Below are positions 1 to 5,980 of a stretch of 6,220 nucleotides of DNA, piece by piece; the first letter of the stretch is position 1, and the number at the start of each line of letters is the position of its first letter. Both the position numbers and the translations under genes were made by a program. Under the pieces are notes generated by a model. It had not been told where the DNA came from. It ran no database searches and worked only from the letters and a program-made list of their open reading frames with translations. This stretch comes from Bryobacteraceae bacterium. GTDB lineage: Bacteria; Acidobacteriota; Terriglobia; Bryobacterales; Bryobacteraceae. The stretch is from contig CANGVB010000235.1 of NCBI GenBank assembly GCA_947456995.1, positions 1 through 6,220 of the forward strand. Direction: 5' to 3'.

Positions 1-2
1 CG

Positions 3-161
3 CTGAGAGCGCTACAATATGGCGGTGGGCTCGTTGCGGATGAGCCTGCGGATAAACAGGAATTCGATGCAGAAGAGCAACACGAAAGCGGCGGCGGCCA
101 AGTCGTCCCCCAAGCCAGCGGCGAGCACCCCGGAACCATCAGCGCAACAGAAATCATTTGA
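3..161 (+). CDS. Possible 3' end of an upstream gene (partial, function unknown)
   Basis: Frame 3 is open from the left edge of the window to a TGA at 159-161, giving about 52 codons without a start. The encoded tail is hydrophilic: it contains GGGLVADEPADKQEFDAEEQ, then a Gly/Gln/Pro/Ser-rich stretch ending ISATEII. The acidic, disordered composition and the strong bias to G at first codon positions are what a real C-terminal tail looks like. No domain is visible, so no function can be given. It overlaps the proposed start of the TPR gene at 67 by about 95 bases, which is long for bacterial neighbours, so one of the two boundaries may be wrong. The alternative is a chance open frame opposite an Ala/Lys/Pro-rich N-terminus. 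Confidence 0.4.
   Translation: MRALQYGGGLVADEPADKQEFDAEEQHESGGGQVVPQASGEHPGTISATEII
58..62 (+). promoter_or_regulatory. Ribosome binding site deciding the TPR gene start
   Basis: AGGAA lies four bases before the ATG at 67. Neither of the two upstream in-frame ATGs (19 and 40) has a purine-rich sequence at a useful distance, so the start at 67 is preferred. Confidence 0.5.
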
Positions 162-606
162 CGCCGCGATGCAGGCGTTTCACATGCGTGACTTTGCCAA
201 GGCCACGAAGCTTTTTGAGGCTTCACTTGAAGGCTCGGTAAAAGAGATAGGCTATGCAGCCAAGCAACACCTGCTGATGTGTCAACAGCGGCTGGCCAAG
301 GCGAACGTGAAATTCGAATCGGCTGAAGATCTCTACAACTACGGGATCAGCCAGATGAACAAGCGCGATACTGATGGGGCGCAGGCCAGCTTTGAGAAGG
401 CTCTTAAGCAGGAAGATGCAGACTACATTCACTATGCCCTCGCGCTGGTGCTAGGGATTAAGCAAGACATTCCTGGAGCTGTGGAACATCTCAAGCGTGC
501 CATTGAGATCGCTCCCAGAAACCGTGTTGCTGCCCATAACGATCCTGACTTTGCGGAACTGATGCAACATGCTCCAATACGGGAGTTGTTGAGTTCCTCA
601 AATTAG
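67..606 (+). CDS. Small tetratricopeptide-repeat (TPR) protein
   Basis: A 179-residue soluble protein. Residues 1-28 are an Ala/Lys/Pro/Ser-rich, probably disordered leader without a hydrophobic signal segment. The rest is helical with TPR spacing: about 31-56 (FDAAMQAFHMRDFAKATKLF), 84-116 (AEDLYNYG, then GAQASFEKAL) and 119-152 (YIHYALALVLG, then GAVEHLKRAIEIAPRN). The C-terminus carries a NDPDFAEL motif and ends in RELLSSSN. TPRs bind other proteins, so an adaptor role is likely, but the partner cannot be read from the sequence. ATG 67 is chosen because of its AGGAA; the reading frame also contains ATGs at 19 and 40, and at 169 just after the stop of the frame-3 tail. The stop is six bases before yvcK, in the same frame, so the two genes are probably cotranscribed. 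I recall similar small TPR proteins in Acidobacteriota genomes, but did not verify this. Confidence 0.8.
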   Translation: MQKSNTKAAAAKSSPKPAASTPEPSAQQKSFDAAMQAFHMRDFAKATKLFEASLEGSVKEIGYAAKQHLLMCQQRLAKANVKFESAEDLYNYGISQMNKRDTDGAQASFEKALKQEDADYIHYALALVLGIKQDIPGAVEHLKRAIEIAPRNRVAAHNDPDFAELMQHAPIRELLSSSN

Positions 607-612
607 ACGTCG

Positions 613-1629
613 ATGATTGCGCCTCCTCCCGGCTACCGCGATGCAGCCGGGCCACTTCGTGTCGTATCAATTGGTGGGGGCACAGGGCTATCTACCTTAC
701 TTGTTGGCCTTAAGGAATACGCCCGTCAGGGATTGGTTGACATCTGCGCGATCGTCACAGTGACTGATGACGGGGGATCTTCGGGACGACTTCGACGCGA
801 ATTCGATATTCTTCCTCCGGGTGACATTCGCAACTGCATGGTCGCCTTAAGCGAACATGAGGCTCTGCTGTCGCAATTGTTTCAATACCGTTTTGATTCC
901 GGACGTGGACTCAAGGGCCACAGCTTCGGCAATTTGTTTCTAACGGCGCTTACTCACGTTACCGGTGACTTTCCCAGAGCTGTTCGCGTATCGAGTGAAG
1001 TGTTGGCCATCTATGGTCGAATCTATCCATCCACCAATCAGAACGTCGGGTTACGGGCGGTGATGCAGGACGGCAGCATAGTCGAAGGTGAAACGAGAAT
1101 CAGCCGGAGCAGGAAGCGGATCCATCGGCTGGAGTTGACTCAAGGTCGTGTTAAGCCATTACGGGATGCACTCGATGCAATTGCCGGAGCCGACTTGATT
1201 ACGATGGGCCCCGGAAGTCTCTACACTAGCGTTATCCCCAATTTGCTGGTGGATGGCATTGGCAATGCGATTCGGAAATCCAAGGCTGCCAAGGCCTACT
1301 TTACAAACCTGATGTGGCAGCCGTGGGAAACGATGTCCTACTCCGCGGCAGATCATGTAGAAGCGATTCACGATCACGGTGGCAAAGGCACAATCGAACG
1401 GGTGATCCTAAACACAACTCCATTGGCTGCTGCTCAACGTCGGCTTTACGCGGCCAGCAAAGTATATCCAGTAGAGTTGGACACGCCGAGAATTTCAGAT
1501 ATGGGCCTCGAAGTGGTGGGCCGCCCCTTGCTTGCCAAGGGACCCAAAGTCCGCCACGATCCAGCAGCCATTGCACGGATCGCAATGGAAATTGCGGCAG
1601 AATCTCGCGCCCGCCGCACCAAAACTTAA
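613..1629 (+). CDS. yvcK: YvcK/GlmR/CofD-like protein (gluconeogenesis factor family)
   Basis: A 338-residue cytosolic protein of the YvcK (GlmR) branch of the CofD-like superfamily. Visible family motifs are IGGGTGLSTLLVGLK at 20-34 (nucleotide-binding glycine loop), TDDGGSSGRLRRE at 51-63, PPGDIRNC at 68-75, HSFGNL at 103-108, GPGSLYTS at 199-206 and the region NLMWQPWET at 232-240. YvcK proteins bind UDP-sugars; in Bacillus subtilis the protein binds UDP-GlcNAc, stimulates GlmS, and is needed for growth and normal shape on gluconeogenic carbon sources. The mycobacterial homologue CuvA also acts in cell-wall metabolism. It is not the F420 enzyme CofD: the length and the TDDGGSSGRLR signature fit YvcK. 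No good ribosome binding site precedes ATG 613, only six bases after the TPR stop, so translation is probably coupled. An oddity is Trp at 235 and 238, where the motif usually reads TQPGET. Confidence 0.95.
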   Translation: MIAPPPGYRDAAGPLRVVSIGGGTGLSTLLVGLKEYARQGLVDICAIVTVTDDGGSSGRLRREFDILPPGDIRNCMVALSEHEALLSQLFQYRFDSGRGLKGHSFGNLFLTALTHVTGDFPRAVRVSSEVLAIYGRIYPSTNQNVGLRAVMQDGSIVEGETRISRSRKRIHRLELTQGRVKPLRDALDAIAGADLITMGPGSLYTSVIPNLLVDGIGNAIRKSKAAKAYFTNLMWQPWETMSYSAADHVEAIHDHGGKGTIERVILNTTPLAAAQRRLYAASKVYPVELDTPRISDMGLEVVGRPLLAKGPKVRHDPAAIARIAMEIAAESRARRTKT

Positions 1630-1635
1630 AGGTGA
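1629..1635 (+). promoter_or_regulatory. Ribosome binding site of glmU, overlapping the yvcK stop
   Basis: AAGGTGA begins in the last base of the yvcK TAA (1627-1629) and lies four bases before ATG 1640. This fixes the glmU start there and rejects the longer in-frame reading from 1532, which would run inside yvcK. Confidence 0.75.
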
Positions 1636-1639
1636 TTTC

Positions 1640-3028
1640 ATGCAATCTTTTTCCAAACTGAATTCCATCGTTCTGGCCGCAGGGCTGGGCACCAGGATGA
1701 AGAGCAAAAAAGCCAAAGTGCTGCATGAGGCTGGCGGACAAGCGCTGGTGGAGCATGTACTGGATGCTGCTGCGGTTGCGGTTTCACCCGAGAACATGAT
1801 TGTTGTTGTAGGCCATCAGGCGGATAAGGTACAACAGCTGCTTGCCCCACGAGGTTGTCAGTTCGTCACCCAGACAGAGCAGCGTGGGACGGGCCATGCG
1901 GTTGAAATCTGCCGCAACCTTGCCGGGCAGGATGGCCTGACGCTAATTCTCTACGGGGATTGTCCACTGCTTACGCCTGCGACGATTTCCAGACTGGTGG
2001 AGACGCAGCAAAACGGATCTTTCGCCGCTACCTTGATCACCACGATGCTGGAACGGCCAACAGGCTATGGCCGAATCATTCGTGCCGAAGACGGATCTGT
2101 CGCTGCGATTGTAGAAGAAAAGGCGGCTAGTCCCGAGCAGAAGAAGATTGGGGAAATCAACTCAGGGATCTACTGTATCGACTCTGCGCTGCTTTGGAAG
2201 CATGTTGGCCAGATTACGCCAAACCCGGCGTCGGGCGAAATCTATCTGACAGATCTGGTGGAAATCCTGAGAGGGGCAGGGCATCGAGTTGCTGCGCTGC
2301 TGCTGGATGATCCGAATGAAATTCTGGGAATCAATCAGCGGCTCGAACTGGCAGAGGCAGATCGAATTCTGAGAGCCCGCAAGACCCGCCAATTGATGCT
2401 CGATGGCGTCACGATCTTTCAACCCGAAACTGTTGCGATTGATGCCGGAGTAGAGATCGGACAGGATACCGTTATCGCAGCATTTACTCAGATTTTGGGC
2501 AAAACCAGAATCGGTTCTGATTGCACGATTGGAGCTGGCTCTGTTATCCGCGACAGCGTGCTTGCTGATTCGGTGAGCGTGGGCGAATACAGTTTTGTTG
2601 GTACATCGATGGTTGAATCGGGAGCCCAGATAGGTCCTTTCAGCCGCCTTCGACAAGACAACCATGTGGAAGCCGGCGCACATATTGGGAACTTCGTGGA
2701 ACTGAAGAAAACTCGCTTCGGTGCCGGGTCGAAAGCGATGCATCTTGCGTATCTCGGCGATAGCAATATCGGGGCTGGAGTCAATATCGGAGCAGGCACG
2801 ATCACCTGCAACTACGACGGGGTCAACAAGCACATGACCGAGATTGGCGAAAACGTTTTTGTTGGCAGCAATTCCACCCTCGTGGCTCCGCTCAGGATCG
2901 ACGCTGACAGCTACGTAGCCGCCGGAAGCGTAATCACCCATGCTGTCCCAAGTGATGCACTGGCGGTGGGTCGCAGCCGTCAAACCAACAAGTCTGGTTG
3001 GGTTAGCAAAAAACGAAAGAAGGGCTAA
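1640..3028 (+). CDS. glmU: Bifunctional GlmU: GlcN-1-P acetyltransferase / GlcNAc-1-P uridyltransferase
   Basis: A 462-residue cytosolic enzyme (E. coli 456) that makes UDP-GlcNAc from glucosamine-1-phosphate, acetyl-CoA and UTP, the precursor of peptidoglycan and lipid A. Residues 1 to about 240 form the uridyltransferase: LAAGLGTRM at 12-20, K26, QRGTGHA at 81-87, YGDCPLL at 105-111 with the metal-binding Asp107, GYGR at 142-145, EINSGIY at 172-178 and Asn232. From about 265 onward a left-handed beta-helix of hexapeptide repeats forms the acetyltransferase: R338, K356, catalytic His368 (E. coli His363), Tyr371 and NIGAGTITCNYDG at 382-394. The basic end SKKRKKG resembles other GlmU tails. 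Two deviations: the usual PKVLH reads AKVLH at 25-29, and the usual KAGH reads KAMH at 365-368; all catalytic residues are present. It follows yvcK by 10 bases and is very likely cotranscribed with it. Confidence 0.97.
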   Translation: MQSFSKLNSIVLAAGLGTRMKSKKAKVLHEAGGQALVEHVLDAAAVAVSPENMIVVVGHQADKVQQLLAPRGCQFVTQTEQRGTGHAVEICRNLAGQDGLTLILYGDCPLLTPATISRLVETQQNGSFAATLITTMLERPTGYGRIIRAEDGSVAAIVEEKAASPEQKKIGEINSGIYCIDSALLWKHVGQITPNPASGEIYLTDLVEILRGAGHRVAALLLDDPNEILGINQRLELAEADRILRARKTRQLMLDGVTIFQPETVAIDAGVEIGQDTVIAAFTQILGKTRIGSDCTIGAGSVIRDSVLADSVSVGEYSFVGTSMVESGAQIGPFSRLRQDNHVEAGAHIGNFVELKKTRFGAGSKAMHLAYLGDSNIGAGVNIGAGTITCNYDGVNKHMTEIGENVFVGSNSTLVAPLRIDADSYVAAGSVITHAVPSDALAVGRSRQTNKSGWVSKKRKKG

Positions 3029-3969
3029 AGCACCAGAATCGGATGGTAAAGATTGGGCAGCTTCTGTTCTCCAATCGCTACCAACTCTCCAGACTGACTC
3101 ATTGCCTTGACCAGCCGAGCCGCCTGAGAGATTCGAAAGGGCGATGTCCTGAAGTCTCTTCCTTGACGGATCTGCGACTCGGTCAGCAAGTCTACAGTTT
3201 CAGCCGGAAAAGCGGGAAGCAGGCGGTCTCCCTTAAGCAGGGCGTCTTCGAAGCGACCTAGCTGAGCGAGTTCTTCGACTTGTTCCAGGGTTCTTGCGTC
3301 CGCAATGGCAAACTCGCCGCTGAGGGTTCGCCGCAACTCCTGGACGTATGCGCCACAGCCCATGGCCAGCCCCAATTCGTGTGCGATGGATCTTACGTAA
3401 GTACCAGAGGTGCACTCGAGGTGGACTTCGATGTCTGAGCCTTCCATCCTGAGGAGATCCAGTCGGAAAACCTCAATATCGACCGGCTTCAATTCAACCG
3501 GCTTCTGTTGGCGAACCAGCTTGTATGCGGGGACGCCGTTGATCTTCTTGGCCGAGACCGGTGGCGGCATCTGTGACAACGGGCCACGAAAGCGGGCAAG
3601 CAATTGCTCGACTTCGTCGGCCTTGAGCTCGACCTGCTTTTCATCTGATGTGCTGACTCCGTCCCGATCGTAGGAATCGGTGGAGTGCCCAAAGCGGATA
3701 GTGGCAGAATATGCTTTGCGATCTTTTGTATAGAACTGGGCCAGGCGTGTGGCGCGGCCCACGACAAGAGGAAGTACGCCCGTTGCCAGTGGGTCGAGCG
3801 TGCCCAGGTGGCCAATCTTTTTGGTGCCGGCAATCCGGCGCATCTTGTTTACGGCATCATGTGAAGTCCAGCCCGGCGGCTTGTCCAACACGAGTACTCC
3901 GCATAAACCTTCAGTTTGTGTTTGCAATCTACTTCTATTCTCCCTTGGCTGTGCCGTCCGCGCTACCAT
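3025..3969 (-). CDS. truB: tRNA pseudouridine(55) synthase TruB
   Basis: A 314-residue enzyme that converts U55 of the tRNA T-loop to pseudouridine. Evidence: LDKPPGWTSHDAV at 28-40, the catalytic loop GHLGTLDPLATGVLPL at 53-68 with nucleophile Asp59 (E. coli Asp48), Tyr87 in KAYSATIRFG, CTSGTYVRS at 186-194, and a C-terminal PUA-like domain from about residue 255. The canonical PPxYSAxK reads PPPVSAKK at 135-142, a Tyr-to-Val change outside the catalytic Asp. The start is uncertain: ATG 3969 has no ribosome binding site and yields a basic 14-residue leader; an in-frame TTG at 3927 begins LQTQTEGLCG nearer the family start and has AAGGGAG upstream at long (12-base) spacing. The stop overlaps the glmU stop tail to tail. 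Unlike the common rbfA-truB arrangement, no rbfA is adjacent here. Confidence 0.96.
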   Translation of the reverse strand: MVARTAQPRENRSRLQTQTEGLCGVLVLDKPPGWTSHDAVNKMRRIAGTKKIGHLGTLDPLATGVLPLVVGRATRLAQFYTKDRKAYSATIRFGHSTDSYDRDGVSTSDEKQVELKADEVEQLLARFRGPLSQMPPPVSAKKINGVPAYKLVRQQKPVELKPVDIEVFRLDLLRMEGSDIEVHLECTSGTYVRSIAHELGLAMGCGAYVQELRRTLSGEFAIADARTLEQVEELAQLGRFEDALLKGDRLLPAFPAETVDLLTESQIRQGRDFRTSPFRISQAARLVKAMSQSGELVAIGEQKLPNLYHPILVL

Positions 3970-3978
3970 CGAGTTTGG

Positions 3979-4563
3979 ATGGCAGACCGTCTTTATTTGT
4001 CCCTTTGGCTAGAGAAGCATTCGACACTTGGCATGCACCGCCATTTTTCTTCGGCTCTTCGCAGCTTCCCCTTTTCCACCCAGTCTTCCGAAGTGTATCT
4101 TCGAGTTTCTGCGGTGGACCCTTCAGAACCCGCCCTGCTTGAACAGGTCTTCAAATTGCCAGATCAACTTGAGGATGTTTTCGACGCCATGGAAAAATGG
4201 CGCTCTTCAGACATCGCCTTCGAGGTGGAAGGATTCTGGGATCTTTGGCAGGAACTTGCCGACGGCTGGCAACTCAAGCCTGCCAGAGTCCAGTTATTCT
4301 TCTACGGGCCAGATTTCCCTAGTGAGTTTGGAGAATCCGTCCGAGCTGAATTGGGTATCGAGTCACTCTTTTTGCCCGCCTCCATCGAAACAACCAAGGA
4401 TCTGCATTTCTACCAGTCCAACCTGAAGAGCCTGTTGAGGCTCAATGGAGACTGGTCAACCCGGTTGAGATTGAAGCAGCGAAAGCTCTGGAGCGACTCA
4501 AGCGAGGATCTGAGTCAACGTTTGAATTGGATCGCACAGGCAGTTTCAACATCCAAGCATTAA
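3979..4563 (+). CDS. Conserved-looking hypothetical protein, Trp-rich, cytoplasmic
   Basis: A 194-residue protein of unknown function. No signal peptide, membrane segment, cysteine or known catalytic motif is visible. It has eight tryptophans (W10, 74, 87, 90, 97, 159, 171, 184), about 4% and high for a bacterial protein. The best-structured parts are MADRLYLSLWLEK at the N-terminus, RSFPF at 28-32, VEGFWDLWQ at 83-91, VQLFFYGPDF at 104-113, LGIESLFLP at 125-133 and QSNLKSLLRL at 146-155. Alternating hydrophobic strands and amphipathic helices suggest a compact alpha/beta fold. ATG 3979 is preferred because the MADRLYLS start looks conserved in similar Acidobacteriota proteins I remember; only a weak GAG precedes it, and ATG 4033 is the fallback. 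In-frame codons back to TTG 3916 exist but lie opposite truB. It is divergent from truB with 9 bases between starts, and convergent with the barrel gene. Confidence 0.75.
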   Translation: MADRLYLSLWLEKHSTLGMHRHFSSALRSFPFSTQSSEVYLRVSAVDPSEPALLEQVFKLPDQLEDVFDAMEKWRSSDIAFEVEGFWDLWQELADGWQLKPARVQLFFYGPDFPSEFGESVRAELGIESLFLPASIETTKDLHFYQSNLKSLLRLNGDWSTRLRLKQRKLWSDSSEDLSQRLNWIAQAVSTSKH

Positions 4564-4573
4564 CTCTTGGTTG

Positions 4574-5935
4574 CTAGCGGATGGAAACCGGAATTTCTCT
4601 CGGGCTCCATGTGAAGCCAGCCGCAACCTGATAGGAGTTTCTTTTAAAGCCATTTGTTGTAGTGCTAAGGAATTGGCGATTTCCAGCAGTGACCGTAAAG
4701 AAAATCTGGTTGCTTAGCCTTCTGCTTGCGTTAACAGAGGATTGAAGCGACTCAAAAGTTTGATTTACCCCGATGAGGCTAGCCATCTTCATGTATTGCA
4801 CATTGGCTCCCAGGCCAATACTCCTTATTCCGGAATAGGTATAGTTCAGGCCAGCAAAGGTAGAACGCGCGGTATTGATGATCCCATTGCCAGGCGTTGC
4901 AGCAATGCCACCATTAAACCCTAGGCTATGCAGGCGATTCACCCTGTAGGAGAACATTACCTGAGCAGTAGGTAAGATCGATTTGCTGTAGAAAACTTCT
5001 TGTACAGACGAGATACCAATGAGAGCTGCAATCACAGGGTCAACTGCGGTTTGGGTAAGGCCAAGGGATTCCAGCCTGAAGAATCCACCTTGCAGGCTCA
5101 ACTGCGCCCGTTTCCCTAGTTGGAGCGAATAACCTCCAAATGCACCGTTGCCGTAGGAATCGCCGAAATTTCGAGTGAAATTAAACATCAGGAACTGATA
5201 CCCACCGCTAATTGTCTGTCTCCTGCTCAGTCGATAGGAAGCCATTGCATTGGTGGTTGCTCCATTCGTCCCAAACAAAACCTGTCCTGTTCGTCTTGTG
5301 AGGAACCCATTGCCAGAAAGTGAGAATGATAGCCTGGCAGACTTTTGATAGGAATATTCCAAGTTGCCGTTCATAAAATAAACTCGGTTATCAAATACTT
5401 CTCCGGTCGGCCCGAAAATCGACCCAAGGGTAGGGTCGATCGAAAGGCCGGCAAAAGAATTTCCGAATGCGCGATTAGTTGTCATTGCAGATGTAAAAAA
5501 CGAGAGCGTGGACCGTTTTGTCAACTGCCGATTGGCAAATAAGCCTAGTGTTTGGTCTGTGCCATTAAAAACACTTTGTGAGGGGTAGTTTCTATAGTGG
5601 CCAGAATAATTGATTCCAACTGACCCGCGGCGAAGCCGTTTACTGCCAAAAACTACTGCAAAACCATCAAGACCAGCAGCAATGGAATTGTTGATTTTCC
5701 CATTGGCATCCAGTGCGAAGCCCGTTAAACCGCTATCGTAGGTGCCAGTTGCACCTGCAAAGAAACTGATGCCCGTGTCTGAACCGCCACGTTGCCCTGT
5801 CCCTGACCCTGCCCCTGTGCCAAGAACGGCTGGACCACCAAATCCGCCCATTCCACCCATGCCCCCGCCTGCCCCCATTTGCGAATAGAGCGGAATCAGA
5901 CCCGCCAGCGATAGTATTAAAACCTTTTGTTTCAT
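4574..5935 (-). CDS. Secreted, probable outer-membrane beta-barrel protein
   Basis: A 453-residue protein with a short signal peptide (MKQK, then hydrophobic VLILSLAGLIPL, with probable cleavage after LYS at 16-18). It is not a lipoprotein: there is no cysteine anywhere. Residues 20-52 form a linker with 17 Gly in 33 positions, including GGGMGGMGGFGG. From about residue 55 onward the chain alternates polar and aromatic/hydrophobic residues in short strands with Asn/Gly/Ser-rich turns, e.g. GSVGINYSGHYRNY, LEYSYQKSARLSFSLSGNGF, AMASYRLSRRQTISGGYQF, SSVNASRRLSNQIFFTVTAG. That pattern fits an outer-membrane barrel, but no named family is recognised and the last residue is Arg rather than the classic Phe. 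ATG 5935 is chosen for its AGGAA at five bases and for the signal peptide. A TTG at 5983 would add 16 residues. The gene looks lower in GC than glmU. Confidence 0.8.
   Translation of the reverse strand: MKQKVLILSLAGLIPLYSQMGAGGGMGGMGGFGGPAVLGTGAGSGTGQRGGSDTGISFFAGATGTYDSGLTGFALDANGKINNSIAAGLDGFAVVFGSKRLRRGSVGINYSGHYRNYPSQSVFNGTDQTLGLFANRQLTKRSTLSFFTSAMTTNRAFGNSFAGLSIDPTLGSIFGPTGEVFDNRVYFMNGNLEYSYQKSARLSFSLSGNGFLTRRTGQVLFGTNGATTNAMASYRLSRRQTISGGYQFLMFNFTRNFGDSYGNGAFGGYSLQLGKRAQLSLQGGFFRLESLGLTQTAVDPVIAALIGISSVQEVFYSKSILPTAQVMFSYRVNRLHSLGFNGGIAATPGNGIINTARSTFAGLNYTYSGIRSIGLGANVQYMKMASLIGVNQTFESLQSSVNASRRLSNQIFFTVTAGNRQFLSTTTNGFKRNSYQVAAGFTWSPREIPVSIR
5795..5818. repeat. Four tandem hexamers CCCTGN inside the barrel gene
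   Basis: The + strand reads CCCTGT, CCCTGA, CCCTGC, CCCTGT without interruption. On the coding (-) strand these specify alternating Gly and small residues (GAGSGTG) of the linker. A six-base unit changes copy number without shifting the frame. Confidence 0.75.
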
Positions 5936-5940
5936 TGCAT

Positions 5941-5945
5941 TTCCT
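5941..5945 (-). promoter_or_regulatory. Ribosome binding site of the barrel gene
   Basis: On the - strand AGGAA lies five bases before ATG 5935. It supports the start at the signal peptide rather than the TTG at 5983. Confidence 0.55.
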
Positions 5946-5980
5946 ATTCTGGCGAGATCTGACAGTAAGCGCCCATCTTG

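Noticed and set aside
1532..1639. In-frame N-terminal extension of glmU
   Set aside because: It runs inside the conserved end of yvcK, and a ribosome binding site with ATG at 1640 matches the normal GlmU start.
1301..1756. Antisense open frame across the yvcK-glmU junction
   Set aside because: It spans two real genes and their ribosome binding site and encodes nothing recognisable.
2162..2983. Open frame of 273 codons on the - strand inside glmU
   Set aside because: It lies entirely opposite a full-length, motif-complete glmU; its translation shows no domain and a scattered composition, as expected of a shadow frame.
3913..3941. Promoter for the Trp-rich gene with TATTCT at 3936
   Set aside because: The -10 matches 4 of 6 and no -35 is found at 16-18 bases; not distinguishable from chance.
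3711..4142. + strand open frame opposite the start of truB
   Set aside because: It overlaps the TruB N-terminus and the start of the Trp-rich gene in another frame; no domain or ribosome binding site was seen.
4550..4573. Small inverted repeat CCAAG / CTTGG between the two convergent genes
   Set aside because: The stem is only five pairs plus two after a mismatch, with no T-run on either strand; too weak to call a terminator.
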